Assembly: GCA_910591455.2 (NCBI GenBank)
Contig: OU342824.1
Span: 1,459,001-1,523,000 of the forward strand
Reading direction: 5' to 3'
DNA: 64,000 bases
Source: Pholis gunnellus
Taxonomy: Eukaryota; Chordata; Actinopteri; Perciformes; Pholidae
A program made the position numbers and the translations under genes. This document shows, in pieces, positions 24,712 through 36,690 of the stretch. The notes under the pieces were generated by a model, which did no database searches, was not told the DNA's origin, and worked only from the letters and a program-made list of their open reading frames with translations. Every line of letters starts with the position of its first letter. Position 1 is the first letter of the stretch.

Positions 24712-26867
24712 ACGATGCTGCTTCTATTATATTAACATCGGCGCCACCAAGACTCCATGCAGCAACCAGTAGCCATGTTAAATCAGCTTCACAGGACAGT
24801 TCAGGCTCCTCGCGGTTTAACAGAGACTTTTGTTTCCGCGCCTCGTCATTTACCGACAAATGAGGAAATCATGGGTCTGACACACGTCTGGAGCTCCGGA
24901 GCATCACTCATTTAAATCAGTATGATAGCGCCTGTTCCAGTAGTGGAAGTGGAGCGTATTCACTAGACTACAATCATTATGAGCGGGAATAAACACAACT
25001 AAGCAGCAGTTAAACTTAGTTTATCATCTCCGTAGTGAAGGGCGCGATGTGTACTCGCGGCAGGTAATCACGGCAGGCGTATGATGCGGGTAGGCCCGCC
25101 AGTGGTCACGGTTTGGACATGCACCTCCGAATTCAGTCTGGCACGGGCTGTGCTCATGATCGATGGGATATCACAAATAGTGCACTGATAAAACACTGAC
25201 ATGTCTGGGGTTTATAGGAGATGGGCCAATTCGTTTGAGATGCTTCAGAACAGCAGGGTTTAATTGGAGTAAATGTTTGGCAGCCAAATCCAATAGTTTA
25301 CAGGATATTTAACCTTTGTTTCTTTATGATACATGTAATACTTTACTTCTTTCCCAACAGGGCTTGGCTAAAGCGATAAGTAGTTCATGAATATGAGGCT
25401 ACAGCTGACTACAATCCCTCCTCGGCATGGTGGAGGTTGGTTCATGGCTGGTGTTAGCTATACCAACATTTTATGGGTATATCTATGAGTAACACATCTT
25501 TTATTCTTCACAGCCATGTGGTTTGTACGCCTCTGGTGTGTTAGAGAATAATAACACATAGAGCTGGGTATTGAAAGAGTGCTACAAAGTCCAATTTGAG
25601 AGTTCCTCATGCAAAGGTCCGGAACATCAAAGTGCGTGATGATTTAGTCCCATATAATGGACGTAGCCCAACAGTTGTAGCAACGTTTGTATGTAGTCAG
25701 CAGCTGATTATTAAATCAAGAAGGCGAAGGAATATGTCAGGTAAGTAAGGGTTGCTTTTATAGTTTAAATGACATAACAGAAGCTTTTTAAGAACTTGCA
25801 TCTTAAAAGATAAAGTACCTAATTTAATGGAACTGTATCGCTACGCAGCGTTAGAATTCAGTGCAATCATGGTGATGCGATGTAAAGGTAAGTATGACAT
25901 TACAGCGTATCTTAAAGAGGATTGTGTGCAGCAACGTTATTTGTGGTTTAAACCACTTGGTTCAGCTCTATTCCTCTTTTTACATCATAGTTGGGCAGTG
26001 AAATCATGCGATAGGATTCCAGTTATTGGGCTCGTAGCTCATATCAGTACCTCCTATTATTTTGGCGTGGGTGCGTTGGCTCAAAAGATGTTGCTTAGTG
26101 GCGCTTCACCTGGCTGCTTTGTATAATCGTAATGGTCTCTGGACATATGAAACACACTGGGTTAAACTGCAGGGGAGGCATGAACATGTAAGAGTCTGTC
26201 CATATTGGTTAAGACTGGTTAAAATGTCCACATTCTGTGTTTTGGAGACTGCCAGTTGTGAAGAACAGCTACCGATGGTGAAGTGTGCCGGTAATGAGAA
26301 TGCGTGCGTGATGAGGTGTGGGGCATGGTCAGCAGAAGTAAAACACCAAGTCTAAGGTTAAACGGGCAGCACTGGCAGAGATGAGTTGATGTGCGCAGAA
26401 GGTCAACACTGGAGTAGGGCTGTTATTCCTCAGAGCTCCAGGACCAGGTGCTGTGGATCCAGTAATCTCCCACAACCGCATTCTTGTGACTCCTTACGGG
26501 GTCGGATTAGTGGCAAAACATACTTGGACATTTATACATCAAGTCTAATTGCCTCAATTCAAGCTCTTCCCCTAGGGATGCGCTTTTCCTCTCCTGCTCG
26601 TTGGCCATGGCATCTTCCTTTTACTAAGATGCACAATCTACCTTGATGACAGGTGCTGCGCTGACCTGTGTGTCAGATCGCTGTGCAGTGACTGGAATGG
26701 TGTAACATTCTACAAACAAGCTGGTGATTGTCGCTGATTTACTAAAACGTCGACACGGATGCAGGCCATCCGCGGGTTTTGGGGGGTTCTGTCAAGGCCT
26801 GTGGTTTACTAGACTCAAAGGGTAACTCAAGCTCATTAAAGCCTTAAAAAATGTGTACGGTAAGTGA

Positions 26868-27062
26868 TGCATATAACTGGTGGTGGTGTCATGTTGACTT
26901 TGTTTCTGGCATTTTGCATGTCATTTAATTTGTCTAATAGCATTATCTCATTCATGCAAAATGTTCTTTATATTATCTCTAAAGCTACCTCTCGCATTCT
27001 ATTCAGTGGATCTTCGCATAACGGTATAAGACCTTGGCTCTCAAGTCTGTTGGACTCACACC
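26868..27062 (+). repeat. Direct repeat, first copy
   Basis: Begins gatgcatataactggtggtg and continues with weaker similarity through tctctaaagctacctctcgc to cataacggtataagacc. The partner is at 27484-27690, about 620 bases downstream. Confidence 0.65.
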
Positions 27063-27483
27063 ATTGTGGTCTAATTGGTACGTGACTTGGCTGGTAACTC
27101 ATGGCTTAAACACTCCAAATGCGGAGGTGCTGCACAGTAGTTGTGGCTAAGATAGACTGGGTTTTGCCCTTTCAAATCCATGCTTAAGTTCCTCCGGGTA
27201 AGACCTATTAGTTGCTCCACTATTCTTACCCCAGGTAACATTCCTTTATCCAAAACGTGGTAGCAGTTGGAGGTTATCGTCACTAGACTCAACTTCTCAC
27301 CTCAGCTACACTCTGGGCACTCTTTTAGAATAGGGCCGCTACTTCGGCAGCTAACCAAGGCATCTCCTCTACTACCCTACAAAATCGGGTCGTTGGTCAT
27401 CCTCTGCCTTCACGTCTTACGTCCACTCTGATCTCAACACCATCCTTGAGAAGCTAGATCATGGAAGCCTTAAAATCCAGTAA

Positions 27484-27690
27484 GGAATGCATATAACTGG
27501 TGGTGGTGACATGTTCACGTTGATTGGTATATTACTGGTAGGTCACATTATTAGTGTTAGCATATATATCAGGGGATAGCGTTATATCCTTCTGTAAATG
27601 CTCCTTCTTAAAACACTAAAGATATTTCTCTAGCGTGCTAATGGATAGTCTCTCATCACGGTATAATACCGTGCCCTCCCTGCTGTGTTT
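27484..27690 (+). repeat. Direct repeat, second copy
   Basis: Begins gaatgcatataactggtgg and ends near tcacggtataataccg, matching the first copy at both edges with a diverged middle. Spacing and arrangement are compatible with internal repeats of a retroelement. Confidence 0.65.
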
Positions 27691-27770
27691 ACCTTACTCT
27701 ATTTTCCTCTGGTGTGACTCGACCGTTTTCCCCATCTGATTGGTCTAACACTGTTTCTCAATCTCCTGGT

Positions 27771-27895
27771 CTCACGGGACCTGGCTTACCGTGACTGTAG
27801 TTCCTAGGTGAACGTGACCTGAATTAACGTAACTGTGTTTCCTAGGTGAACGTGACCTGGCTTAACGTGTCTGTTTCCTGGTCCGACGGGACCGC
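27771..27895 (+). repeat. 38-bp minisatellite
   Basis: Units at 27790-27827 and 27828-27865 (cgtgactgtagttcctagg ... gaacgtgacctg ... ttaa), with partial units on both sides (27771-27789 and 27866-27893). Confidence 0.8.
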
Positions 27896-28159
27896 TTTCC
27901 TTTCCCAAAAGAAAGATGGGTCTGAGGTGCCCTATTTCTCATTTCCTGGTCCAAGTGAAGAGAGACCGGTCCAAGGACACAATTTCTAGTTTCGCAGTCA
28001 GAATGACAACATTTCTAGTTTCGCGGTCCGATGTTGCGAGACCTGTCAAAAGCTTGACATACGTTCTGGTTTCCCGGGCGGCCCGGTCTGGTTGGGCGGA
28101 GGCAGCAAGACCCCCAACCATGCTGTTCTGCGTTCTCCCTTGAACCCCTCTATTCTGCT

Positions 28160-28430
28160 CTGCGGTCTAAACGTGACCCCCGACTATCCTAAGCTGCGGT
28201 CTAACCTGACCCAACCTATCCTTGTCTGCGGTCTAGCTTGACCCTCACCTATCCTGTCCTGCGCTCTGTCCTCCGCAGGACTGACCCACCATATATTTCG
28301 GGATCTGTTGAAATCCTACCATACTTCACTATGGGCTATCTAGACCCGCACTATCCTGTACCTGCGGTCTAACCTGACCCAACCTGTCCTAGTCTGCAGT
28401 CCTTCGTGACATTCCTCTATCCTTGGCTTT
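28160..28430 (+). repeat. About 33-bp degenerate minisatellite
   Basis: At least five units beginning ctgcggtcta or ctgcagtcc, each carrying a tgaccc core and ending ctatcct or ctgtcct. The array is interrupted at about 28270-28352 by ccgcaggactgacccacc ... gggctatctagacccg. Confidence 0.75.
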
Positions 28431-28683
28431 GACTAAACTTGACCTCTTACCTCTGCTCTAACATCTACTCACTCACGTTCTAGCCTTGAATTCCCTCGTG
28501 ACTAATTTTCTATATTCTTAGGAATTCACCACAGCAGTATGGTAAGGTATTTATTTATTCATATAAATCCATTTCTTTTGGGGGATTAGGCCTATTGGAC
28601 CTCGGTATCCCTACCCTCGGTGATAGTACTTCATGATGGAGTCCAATCGCCAAAGACTTTGCACTTTTCATATTTGCTTGTGT

Positions 28684-28689
28684 AATAAA
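28684..28689 (+). terminator. Candidate polyadenylation signal
   Basis: aataaa at the downstream edge of the retroelement-like block, followed within 60 bases by a return to ordinary AT-rich sequence. The position is consistent with a transcript end on the plus strand. Confidence 0.35.
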
Positions 28690-28745
28690 TCATTGTTAAA
28701 CTATAAAACAAGTCTCTCCTGATTGAAATTACATGTTTATCTACT

Positions 28746-30407
28746 TCGTATTTGTGTAGTATTACTCTTTGCTCTTCATTTCTTAAATATGCCACTCTGC
28801 TGACAGCCGACTTGTCAACGTTTGTGATTAGATAGATGCTGCAAACAGTTCCCCTTTATGTGAACGCCTCACAGCCAGATTGAGAAACCCTGGGTTGACT
28901 TACAGAGTGGATAACCAGCTTTGTAGTACCCTCGAACAAGATCGCGGTTGTAGTTAAACCAGATAACCAAAAGTTATATTGACCCCATCGTAGTACACCT
29001 GCAGCCTTCCAACCATTATATTAACATCCTGAATCAAAGTGTTTGTGTTTACACACACCCCTCCTTCATGACACTTTATTTGCATTCAAAATCACAGACT
29101 GTTGGGTTTGTAATTGAATTAGCGGCTATCACAGGGCTCTTGAGAGAGGTGCACGGTGTCCATTACTAACATGAGGAAGAGAAACGTTTCATATCAGGGA
29201 AAGTAGCAACTCTCTCTTCTGTTCCACTTTGCTTCCATAATGGGAGGCCTTGTCAAAATGATTGAATTGTATGAAATAGCAAAGCCAAGCACAAAAATAC
29301 ACTCAACTAAATGCAGATCTCCGCCAGGTGTGTCTGCAACAACCACTGCTGTATTGTGTGATTAAATGAATCACACAATGATTGTCCAATGATTGTTGTA
29401 CACTATATTCATATTTTATTTGTTCTGGGTGTTTTTCTTAACATATACAGGAGTGGTAAAATAGAAAACGTGTTCACCTCACAGGGGCTTCCCAATACCT
29501 GATGGGGGGAGAAGATAGAGGGATGGAGTGGAAAGTGGAGCTGAGGTCTTGGCTAATCCTCTGCTCAGGTGTCAGAGGAAGTGTTATCTCCTGAAAATGT
29601 TAGCTGCGACAGGCCTGATATGTGGAGGTCCCAGGTTGCTCGCTGCCTGCTAAGATGACACATAGGTGACAATAACAGCAGCCATTAAAACAAGCTGAGC
29701 CTGCTGCTACACCCACCATCAGGATGAGGATCACATCAATAGGACCACAGAGGGTGGGGACTACTTGCTGGTCGAACTCTTTCTGTTTTTCTGTTTTTGC
29801 TCTTATACTCTCTCCATCCTCCCTCATTTTGTGAAAGTGCTGAATGAAAAGTAATGTAATGCTCTCTATTGATATTCATTGAGAGAAACCTTTAGGGATT
29901 TGAATGACTTTTTCTTTATTTTATGTGGTGACCTTACCCCCCCCCCCCCCCCCCTCTCTTCATGAATGAAGCCAGCAGTAGAGGTGTTTTAGTGACTCAG
30001 CTCTTATTTGCCGTGCCGCGCCGGCTCTCCTGGCCCAGGGGACGGATTTAAGCATGGCTCGGAAAATAAAGCTAATATATTTCAAATAGAAAACAAGGGA
30101 CAGCCTCTTTATCATTGTATGTGTGTGCTGAAGAGGACGATACAATGTTCGAGAGAGGCCCCGTTGCTCAACACTGCGATTTAGATTCAGAGAGCTGGGG
30201 GAGGTTTGCAATCCCGAGCGAAAAGACAGGGTGTGAGTATGTTGTCAAATCTGAACCCACTGACATCACACATACATCTACTCATCTTTTTTCCGGTCAT
30301 GTCAATACCTGCATGTCAAAGAATAATGTCCTCATTGTGACTTCAGCTATAACCAGGAGTTGAAGAGGGATTTGGCAGGTGGGGGAACACGAGCAGCCAA
30401 TCAACAT
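28746..30407. other. Unique DNA, no gene seen
   Basis: No recognised repeat ends. It contains a poly(C) run and ordinary AT-rich sequence. The frame at 29600-29827 (minus) is hydrophobic but has no recognisable domain. Confidence 0.5.
29937..29955 (+). repeat. Poly(C) run, 19 bases
   Basis: An uninterrupted C homopolymer. Long G/C runs are rare and are prone to sequencing and assembly error. Confidence 0.97.
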
Positions 30408-30420
30408 AGAAATAATTCTA

Positions 30421-32432
30421 ACAGTAATTGGGAAAGACCAGAATGACCTTTTGACTTCACCCATTACAATAATAGAAATAGAGAAAGCTATGGGTAGACT
30501 GAAAACAAATAAATCCCCCGGCACTGATGGTTTACCAGCGGAGTGGTACAAAAGGTTTAGTGAACTACTTTTACCAATACTTGAACCGTCATTTAATTAT
30601 ACGCTTGCCCATGGTGAACTCCCACCATCCTGGAAGGAGGCTGTAATAACAGTGATTCCTAAGGGAAAGAACAGTGATACCTGCTCTGGCTACAGACCTA
30701 TATCAATACTTAATATAGACTATAAATTATATACCTCGATTATTGCAAGAAGGTGTGAGCACTTTATGAGTGATATTATAGATGAAGACCAGACAGGCTT
30801 CATCAAGGGGCGCCAAACCCAAGATAACATGAGGAGAACCCGACATATAATTGATCATATTAACCATACAAATATCAATGCAGCCCTAATAAGTCTTGAC
30901 GCAGAAAAGGCATTTGACAGTGTAAACTGGACATTTCTGTATCAGGTACTTGAGAAATTTGGACTAAATGAAAAAGTTATTCAATGTGTTAAAACACTTT
31001 ACCAAAATCCAACAGCAAGGATAAAAATAAATGGCAGTCTGGATGATAGTATAGCATTAGAACGGTCTACCAGCCAGGGATGCTGTCTTTCACCGACTTT
31101 ATTTTCAATTTTTATAGAACCTCTGGCACAAGCAATTAGGCAGAATAAAGACCTTAACGGGATAAAGGTCGGAAACGAAGAACACGTCATTGGACTTTTT
31201 GCAGATGACGTGATCTGTTATTTAGAGGACCCTGACACATGCCTCCCTATATTATTCAACCAACTTGAGACGTTTGGCTCTTTACTCTGGATATAAAATG
31301 AACTTGTCAAAAACAGAGATTTTAACACTGAACTACAAACCAAACGAAACTATACAACAAACATTTAACTTAAATTGGAGTTCTAAAAGAATGACATATC
31401 TCAGGGTTACTATAACAAAAAGTATTGATGATCTATATAAAGCCAACTATATTAAAGTGGATCAGGACATTAGGGATGGTATGGAGAGGTGGGCTGTTCT
31501 TCCACTAGATCGCAGTTCACGGATAGACACTAAAAATGAGCATACTTCCAAGACTTCTCTATTTCTTTCAGGCACTACCAATCGAGATCCCTGAGAAACA
31601 ATTCAGAACCTGGGATAAAGTTATCTCAAGGTTTATATGGAATGGTCAAAGGCCAAGAGTCAAATACGAAACATTACAGATTGGAAAACATAAAGGGGGC
31701 ATGTCATTACCAAATCTTAGGGCATATTTCCATGCAGCTCAAATTAGACCAGTAATTTATTGGTGTACCAATGATTATGAAGCTAAATGGAAAAACCTAG
31801 AACGATATGTAGAAGGAAGGGAAATTCAAAGCCTTATCGGAGACAGAAATATAGCCAAAGATTTACTTGAACAGGTGGATGTTGTCACCCGATTTACATA
31901 GGGGATGTGGTTTAAATTGGTACGAAAATACAGATTAGAAGAAGAGCTCAGGCTTCTACGATGGATAGCCTATGATAGAGATTTTATCCCGGGTACTCTC
32001 GATCTGAGGTTCAAACGATGGATTTCACATGGAATAACAGCAATATGCACAGTCATTAAAGATGGGAGTGTTGTGAGTTTCCAGGAGCTGAAAGACAAAT
32101 AGTCACTAAATAACCAGGATCACTTCAGATATCTGCAATTAAGGGACTTTTTGGACAGAGAAATAAAGCACAAAATTAACCTGGATAAAAATGGAATAAT
32201 TAGAACCATAATGGGAGTTTACAACTCAAAGAAATATAGAATCATATCGACAATATATCAACAACTGATGGAACAATTAGGAAATACAACATTTTATGTA
32301 AAACTGAAATGGGAACAAGAACTTGGTGTGAATATTACAGAGGATGAGCTGTTAACTCATAGAATAAGAGCTCAAGTGGAGCGATGTCGTGAGAAGTGGG
32401 AGAAATGGACGATGTTTACATGTCAACTATAA
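30421..32432 (+). pseudogene. L1-clade ORF2 reverse transcriptase, truncated and frameshifted
   Basis: The conserved order of reverse-transcriptase motifs is present: KSPGTDGLPAEWYK (finger region), KGKNSDTCSGYRPISILN, a catalytic LDAEKAFDSVNW block, the QGCCLSPTLFSIF turn, and FADD at 31198-31209, the active-site aspartates. The frame runs to about 31296, shifts one frame near 31280 (YSGYKMNLSKTEIL continues in the next frame) and shifts again near 31540 (ILPRLLYFFQALPIEIP). It then carries in-frame stops at 31899-31901 and 32100-32102. The methionine at 30379 lies in flanking DNA before the insertion point and is not a real start. Family membership is clear from motif spacing; the exact subfamily is not. 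Confidence 0.93.
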
Positions 32433-32574
32433 CACAACCTGAATACCTCACAGGAGTTATCATGTTTTTGAAGAGACAGAGCAATCCAGATCCTTTTTTT
32501 TTTTTTTTTAATCTTTTTTTTGTATGTATGTGTTGTCTGTCTGTGGTGAAAAGGCAAAAAATAAAGAGTGAAAA
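30421..32574 (+). mobile_element. 5'-truncated L1-clade non-LTR retrotransposon
   Basis: A 2154-bp insertion flanked by a perfect 13-bp target-site duplication (agaaataattcta at 30408-30420 and 32575-32587). It begins mid-ORF2, retains the reverse transcriptase and part of the C-terminal region, and ends in a short untranslated tail with aataaagagtgaaaa. The endonuclease domain and ORF1 are missing through 5' truncation, as usual for target-primed insertion. After about 32432 the coding sequence stops early and passes into T-rich 3' sequence, so the last part of ORF2 is also deleted. The element cannot move by itself. Confidence 0.92.
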
Positions 32575-32587
32575 AGAAATAATTCTA

Positions 32588-32758
32588 TGACTTTTTAAAT
32601 CCTGTCCCTCATGGAACAGAGATGCTTTCATCTTATTAAATATATCACCACAGTTAGAGGGGGAAAGGGATGTCCAGGCCTAATATTACAGGGTCACTGC
32701 TACCCCCTTGCCCCCCTTAGGACTGCAATTACTCCCACTAGTACCACCCATTTCTTTT
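32588..32758. other. Short unique spacer
   Basis: No features seen. Confidence 0.5.
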
Positions 32759-33475
32759 CAAGGATTTAAGGATAATTTATTATCATTATGCAACACAGGG
32801 ATGCACAACGAAATGCAGATGTAGCCCATTCACTACATAAAGAAAAAAACAACAGGAAAAACAACAAAATAAAAACGGTAGTACATTCATGTGCATTTTT
32901 GTTTTTGCATCAGGAGGAATGTAAACAGCAGCAACAAAAACTATTTCCGTGGCAGACAATATGGCCGACATCTTCAGGCTAAAAATTCATCAGGGAAACA
33001 TTGTCCGTGACTATGAACCACCTCATGATGCACCAAGCATCATGATGTAAACAGAGTCCACCTCCTCTCGTCCCACCAGAGTCCTGCTCTCTGTCCAGCT
33101 GTCCGCCCGCCAAGTACAGCTTGATCCGGGATGCCGTGATGGAGACAGGTCTCTGTGAAGATGTGGGCTCAACAGTCACCGACCTCCCACTGCTGAGTTA
33201 ACTTGAGTGTTTCTGCAACTGGACTTTAGCCAGGAACAGACTGGGTGGCCTTAGGTCCTAGCTAGGTTAGCTTAGCTTCCATCTTGGTTCTCCTCCCTCT
33301 CCTCCTCATGACTCCGCTTGCAGTAGCGTTTGGTCCGGCAGGTCTGACTGGGTGGTCGGCCATGGATAGTTATCGTCTCAAGGTCTGCTGCCCACAAATT
33401 AATCCAATCCCAACGCTTCCTTCTCCGATGTTGATGAGTGTATTCTGTCATATGACGCAAGCGCTCCATTAATAA
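32759..33475 (-). mobile_element. Non-LTR retrotransposon 3' fragment (minus strand)
   Basis: The left edge aaggatttaaggataattt ... atcattatgcaacac corresponds in reverse to the 3' end of a common fish LINE tail (caataaagtgtcc...aatccttg type). Following sequence such as gtccagctgtccgcccgcc, ccatcttggttctcctcc and the minus frame at 33272-33469 is also of a repeated style I know from fish genomes. No reverse-transcriptase motif remains. The family name is uncertain. Confidence 0.5.
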
Positions 33476-34145
33476 AGACGAAAAGACATGAGATTAAGAC
33501 AGAAATTCAACAAAATTCATGGGAGCTGCCGGTTGCAGCATTACATGCAATGCAGTGGCCATTTACACAACGTAGCCACTAATGCTGTTGCTATAAAGGC
33601 GTAATCTGCATTGACAGATTTGACACAATTATCCCGCTGTGTTTTGAATTTATCAAACCGTACACATTGATTGGTTGTTTCTCATTGGTACGGTGGGCGG
33701 GGACATATAATTGATGGCTCAATACATGTTACTGTTGATTTCTTGGTTTCTTTGTTAATGGAAGACTGAGTCGGTGTGGATTGTTCACGTCTCTCTCCTA
33801 TGTCTCGCTTCGGTCGGTGTAGTGGAGCAGCGAGGGAAGAAGACCGTGGGCCGACATCACTTTCTGATTTGTTGAGTCAGTATCTAGATGGCATCAGCTG
33901 GAAGGAACACCAGGCTGCGGCACACAGAAAGCATTATTTTTTTATGTAAACTGACTGACTGACTGACTGATTTATTCATTAACTGACAACTTTACCCTCG
34001 GTTGTAAGTCATAATTTGCCTTATAATCTTCATTAGATATGTTCAGTAGTAAACCAATACAGGTGAAGTACAGTGCAAACAAGGATTGCTGCGTTAAAGC
34101 AGCCTGACTCTACATGATGCAGATTTGCCAAAATGTACACTGTCA
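33476..34145. other. Unique DNA with a (CTGA)5 run
   Basis: The tetranucleotide run lies at 33951-33970. No gene seen. Confidence 0.5.
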
Positions 34146-34435
34146 CAGTACAAGAACAGCAGGTTTGGACCCAGTTGCAGAGAACACTGACGAGGTAGCA
34201 TCAGGTGGTGTTAAATGATTTATTAGTGACTAAACTAACAGAGTGCAGTCCAAAACCAGACTGGGACTAATTTTCCTGAAGAGTCTGGATTAACACAAGC
34301 TGAGACAACGGACTGACACAAGGAGAGAGAAGCACAAAGACTAAATACACAAGGGACCTAATGACACACAGGTGGGACAACACACAAAGACGGGAAGTAT
34401 AACCAGAAGTGGCACATGGAGACTAACTTTCAAAA
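34146..34435. repeat. Interspersed repeat with tttggacccagttgcag motif
   Basis: The stretch tttggacccagttgcagaga ... gtgttaaatgatttattagtg, followed by acacaagctgagacaac and actaaatacacaagggacc, belongs to a dispersed family common in fish. A second, shorter member is at about 63110-63180. Element class and boundaries are not visible. Confidence 0.45.
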
Positions 34436-36690
34436 TGAAAATAAACACAAACCCAGTAAAGAAATACTGACGACTAAAACCATGTGGTTAGTTTCAAGTA
34501 TGATATTCAGACCTTTGGTCATTTTGATCCTGGATTATTGGATGCTGCACATGGGTTGCATCGTATCTATTGTTACACTTTTTTTTATATCTGAGCCAAC
34601 CTCAAAGTTATTAGTTCATGTTTTTTTATTTATCACTTTCATCATGCAATAGTGCCCAATTATATTCCCATGCTTGTTTCTTTGCACTGTAAAAAGCACC
34701 CGTTCTATTTCCATTATGAATTTCCACCTCTACCATTAATTCAGTTTTATAGAGAATTAGTTTGGACCGACTCTTGGGCTGGACATATGTGTGTCTGGAC
34801 TTTAACACTGTGGAGGTGGCAAATTAGAAAATGCTCATAAAAATATATTTCTAACCGTCTTATGGGTTATTTCTTTTGTTTATGATTTATTGAAATCTCG
34901 GCACACACAACAATAGTTTAGTTAGTCGAAGTTGAGCCACAGTGTATCCCTTTAAGAGCCTGTGACTGTATGTGAAACTACTGAGGCCCACTCACAGGTA
35001 CCATGTCCTGGCTCGGTGTGGTGGCCGGCAGCCGGAAGTCATGGACATTGGCTGGAGCAGATGGACATGGCAGAATAACTGCTTCCTCAGGAAACACACA
35101 TGCACGCACACTGGGCTGCTATTTTACCAGGTATGGTCTCCCCGCCCTGTCAGTGGTCCAGGGTAGTCTTGTCCCAACAGTGAGGCCGGATGGTCACAGT
35201 AGGTGTGGATATTGTTGTAATGACACAAACTGAATCTGAACCCTCTGAATGAATGTGCTGATCATCAAAAGAGAAATAATGCAGTTCAAATGCATAAGAA
35301 AGCGTTGATGTCATTGGATTATCTAAATCCATTTTGGATAAAAGTGTAACTGAGTCTGGATAGTTAATATCTTCATTTACAATAAGACTTGACTGAGACA
35401 GGAGGCAGCAGCTGACTGTAGCGGAGCCTCTCAGACAGTAATAACCTGAACTACCTGAGTTTATGAGAGCGGAGGGAAGGGGCCTGACCCTCGTACAATG
35501 AGTACAGCACAAGATAAGTCCTAATACATGTTTGATGAGAAAAGCTGTTCACTGACACGAGGGCAACATACTGTGTCGGGATGAAACCAGGGCGGCTTTC
35601 AGGACACGTCAGTGTGCTTTTACACTAAATGTCTCTGGAATCGGCATGAACATGTTCTATAATGACAAATGGTCAGTTAGAGGTCCTAACGTTTTGCAGG
35701 TTGTTTTCTATGTTATGCAGATTCATTTGTCTCCCTAAAAACTAATCATGAGCACGGGGTGCATGATAACCACCACGAGCAAAGGGTCATCATAGGAAAA
35801 AAAGAAAAGAAAAAATAGTATTGTGTATTACATTTGTCCCTCATAGTATAGTATGAGAAATGCATTATCATGTCACTGGAATCCTGGGGTTTCCGTGACT
35901 ACCTGTGCCCTTTATTGCTGACTGGACAGTAAGTTTACACAGTTAATTAAAGGATATGTATTTGTACCATCCACTCCTGTCTCACTGACCTTTATAAAGC
36001 ATCTCTCGTGGAGCCATTCATACTCCAGCGGAGCAGGGTTATATACAGAAGTATTGAATGGGGTCTACACAGCTCGTACAATAGCTTCCTCCATCGGGGA
36101 CTCTGCGGGTCTTCATTTGCTCACAGGTCAGCGGTGTCAAGATAGTTTGAAAAAGGTCAACCGGACAGATTCACGAGTCAGAGATGAGCTCCAAACCTCT
36201 GTGCCGATCTCCTCTGTTCACTGCTCTGTGTGACATATGTAGTAGCCAGAGACCAGCCCTCCTATGGGCTTTGTTCAATTATTATCGTTACGGAAGTAAA
36301 TAAAACAAAAAAATCAAAACGTTGACTTTGGTGTTTGACTTGTGATGTTTGTTGGACCCAGCCATTCACCCGGAGCCCCGCCCACACAGACCTCCTCAGA
36401 CCTCCTCAGACGGATTATTAGGCCGGGGTTTTTTCATCAAGTTGTTTCTTTTAGTCAGAAAGGTGACTCAACATAAAGGGAAATATAGAGGCCTTGCAAT
36501 TGCGTTCAAAGCCAACAGACAGACACAAAGAGACCAAAGGTCGCTCCACACGGCACACAAAGAAGATCCAGTTTGACTAAGTTGGATATCAGCAAAGAAT
36601 TTGTACTCTTCCTAAAGGGCTTTACAGGGAAACAGAAAGAAGTGAAATTCCTGGTGAGATTGAGTCAGAGTCTGCACTGCTGCACAAACA
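34436..36690. other. Unique DNA, no gene seen
   Basis: Open frames on both strands (34416-34652, 34652-34840, 35150-35512) have no recognised domain. The hydrophobic frame at 34416-34652 is AT-driven. Confidence 0.5.

Larger units (their letters stand above)
24106..28745 (+). mobile_element. Unidentified retroelement-like block
   Basis: Seen: an upstream promoter-like stretch (24110-24300), a start codon at 24307 opening a Ser/Arg/Pro-rich frame, a long non-coding middle, a direct repeat (26868-27062 and 27484-27690), two minisatellites of CGTGACC- and TGCGGTC-type units (27771-27895 and 28160-28430), and aataaa at 28684-28689. GC and CpG content are higher than the flanks in several parts. 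This order (gag-like frame, repeats, poly(A) signal on one strand) suggests a decayed retroelement, possibly of the tyrosine-recombinase (DIRS/Ngaro) kind, where split direct repeats are usual. I saw no reverse transcriptase, recombinase or terminal repeats to prove it. Alternative: a run of unrelated repeats. Confidence 0.35.

Noticed and set aside
30379..30420. Methionine start of the 305-residue reverse-transcriptase frame
   Set aside because: The first 14 codons lie in flanking DNA and in the target-site duplication, before the L1 insertion point at 30421.
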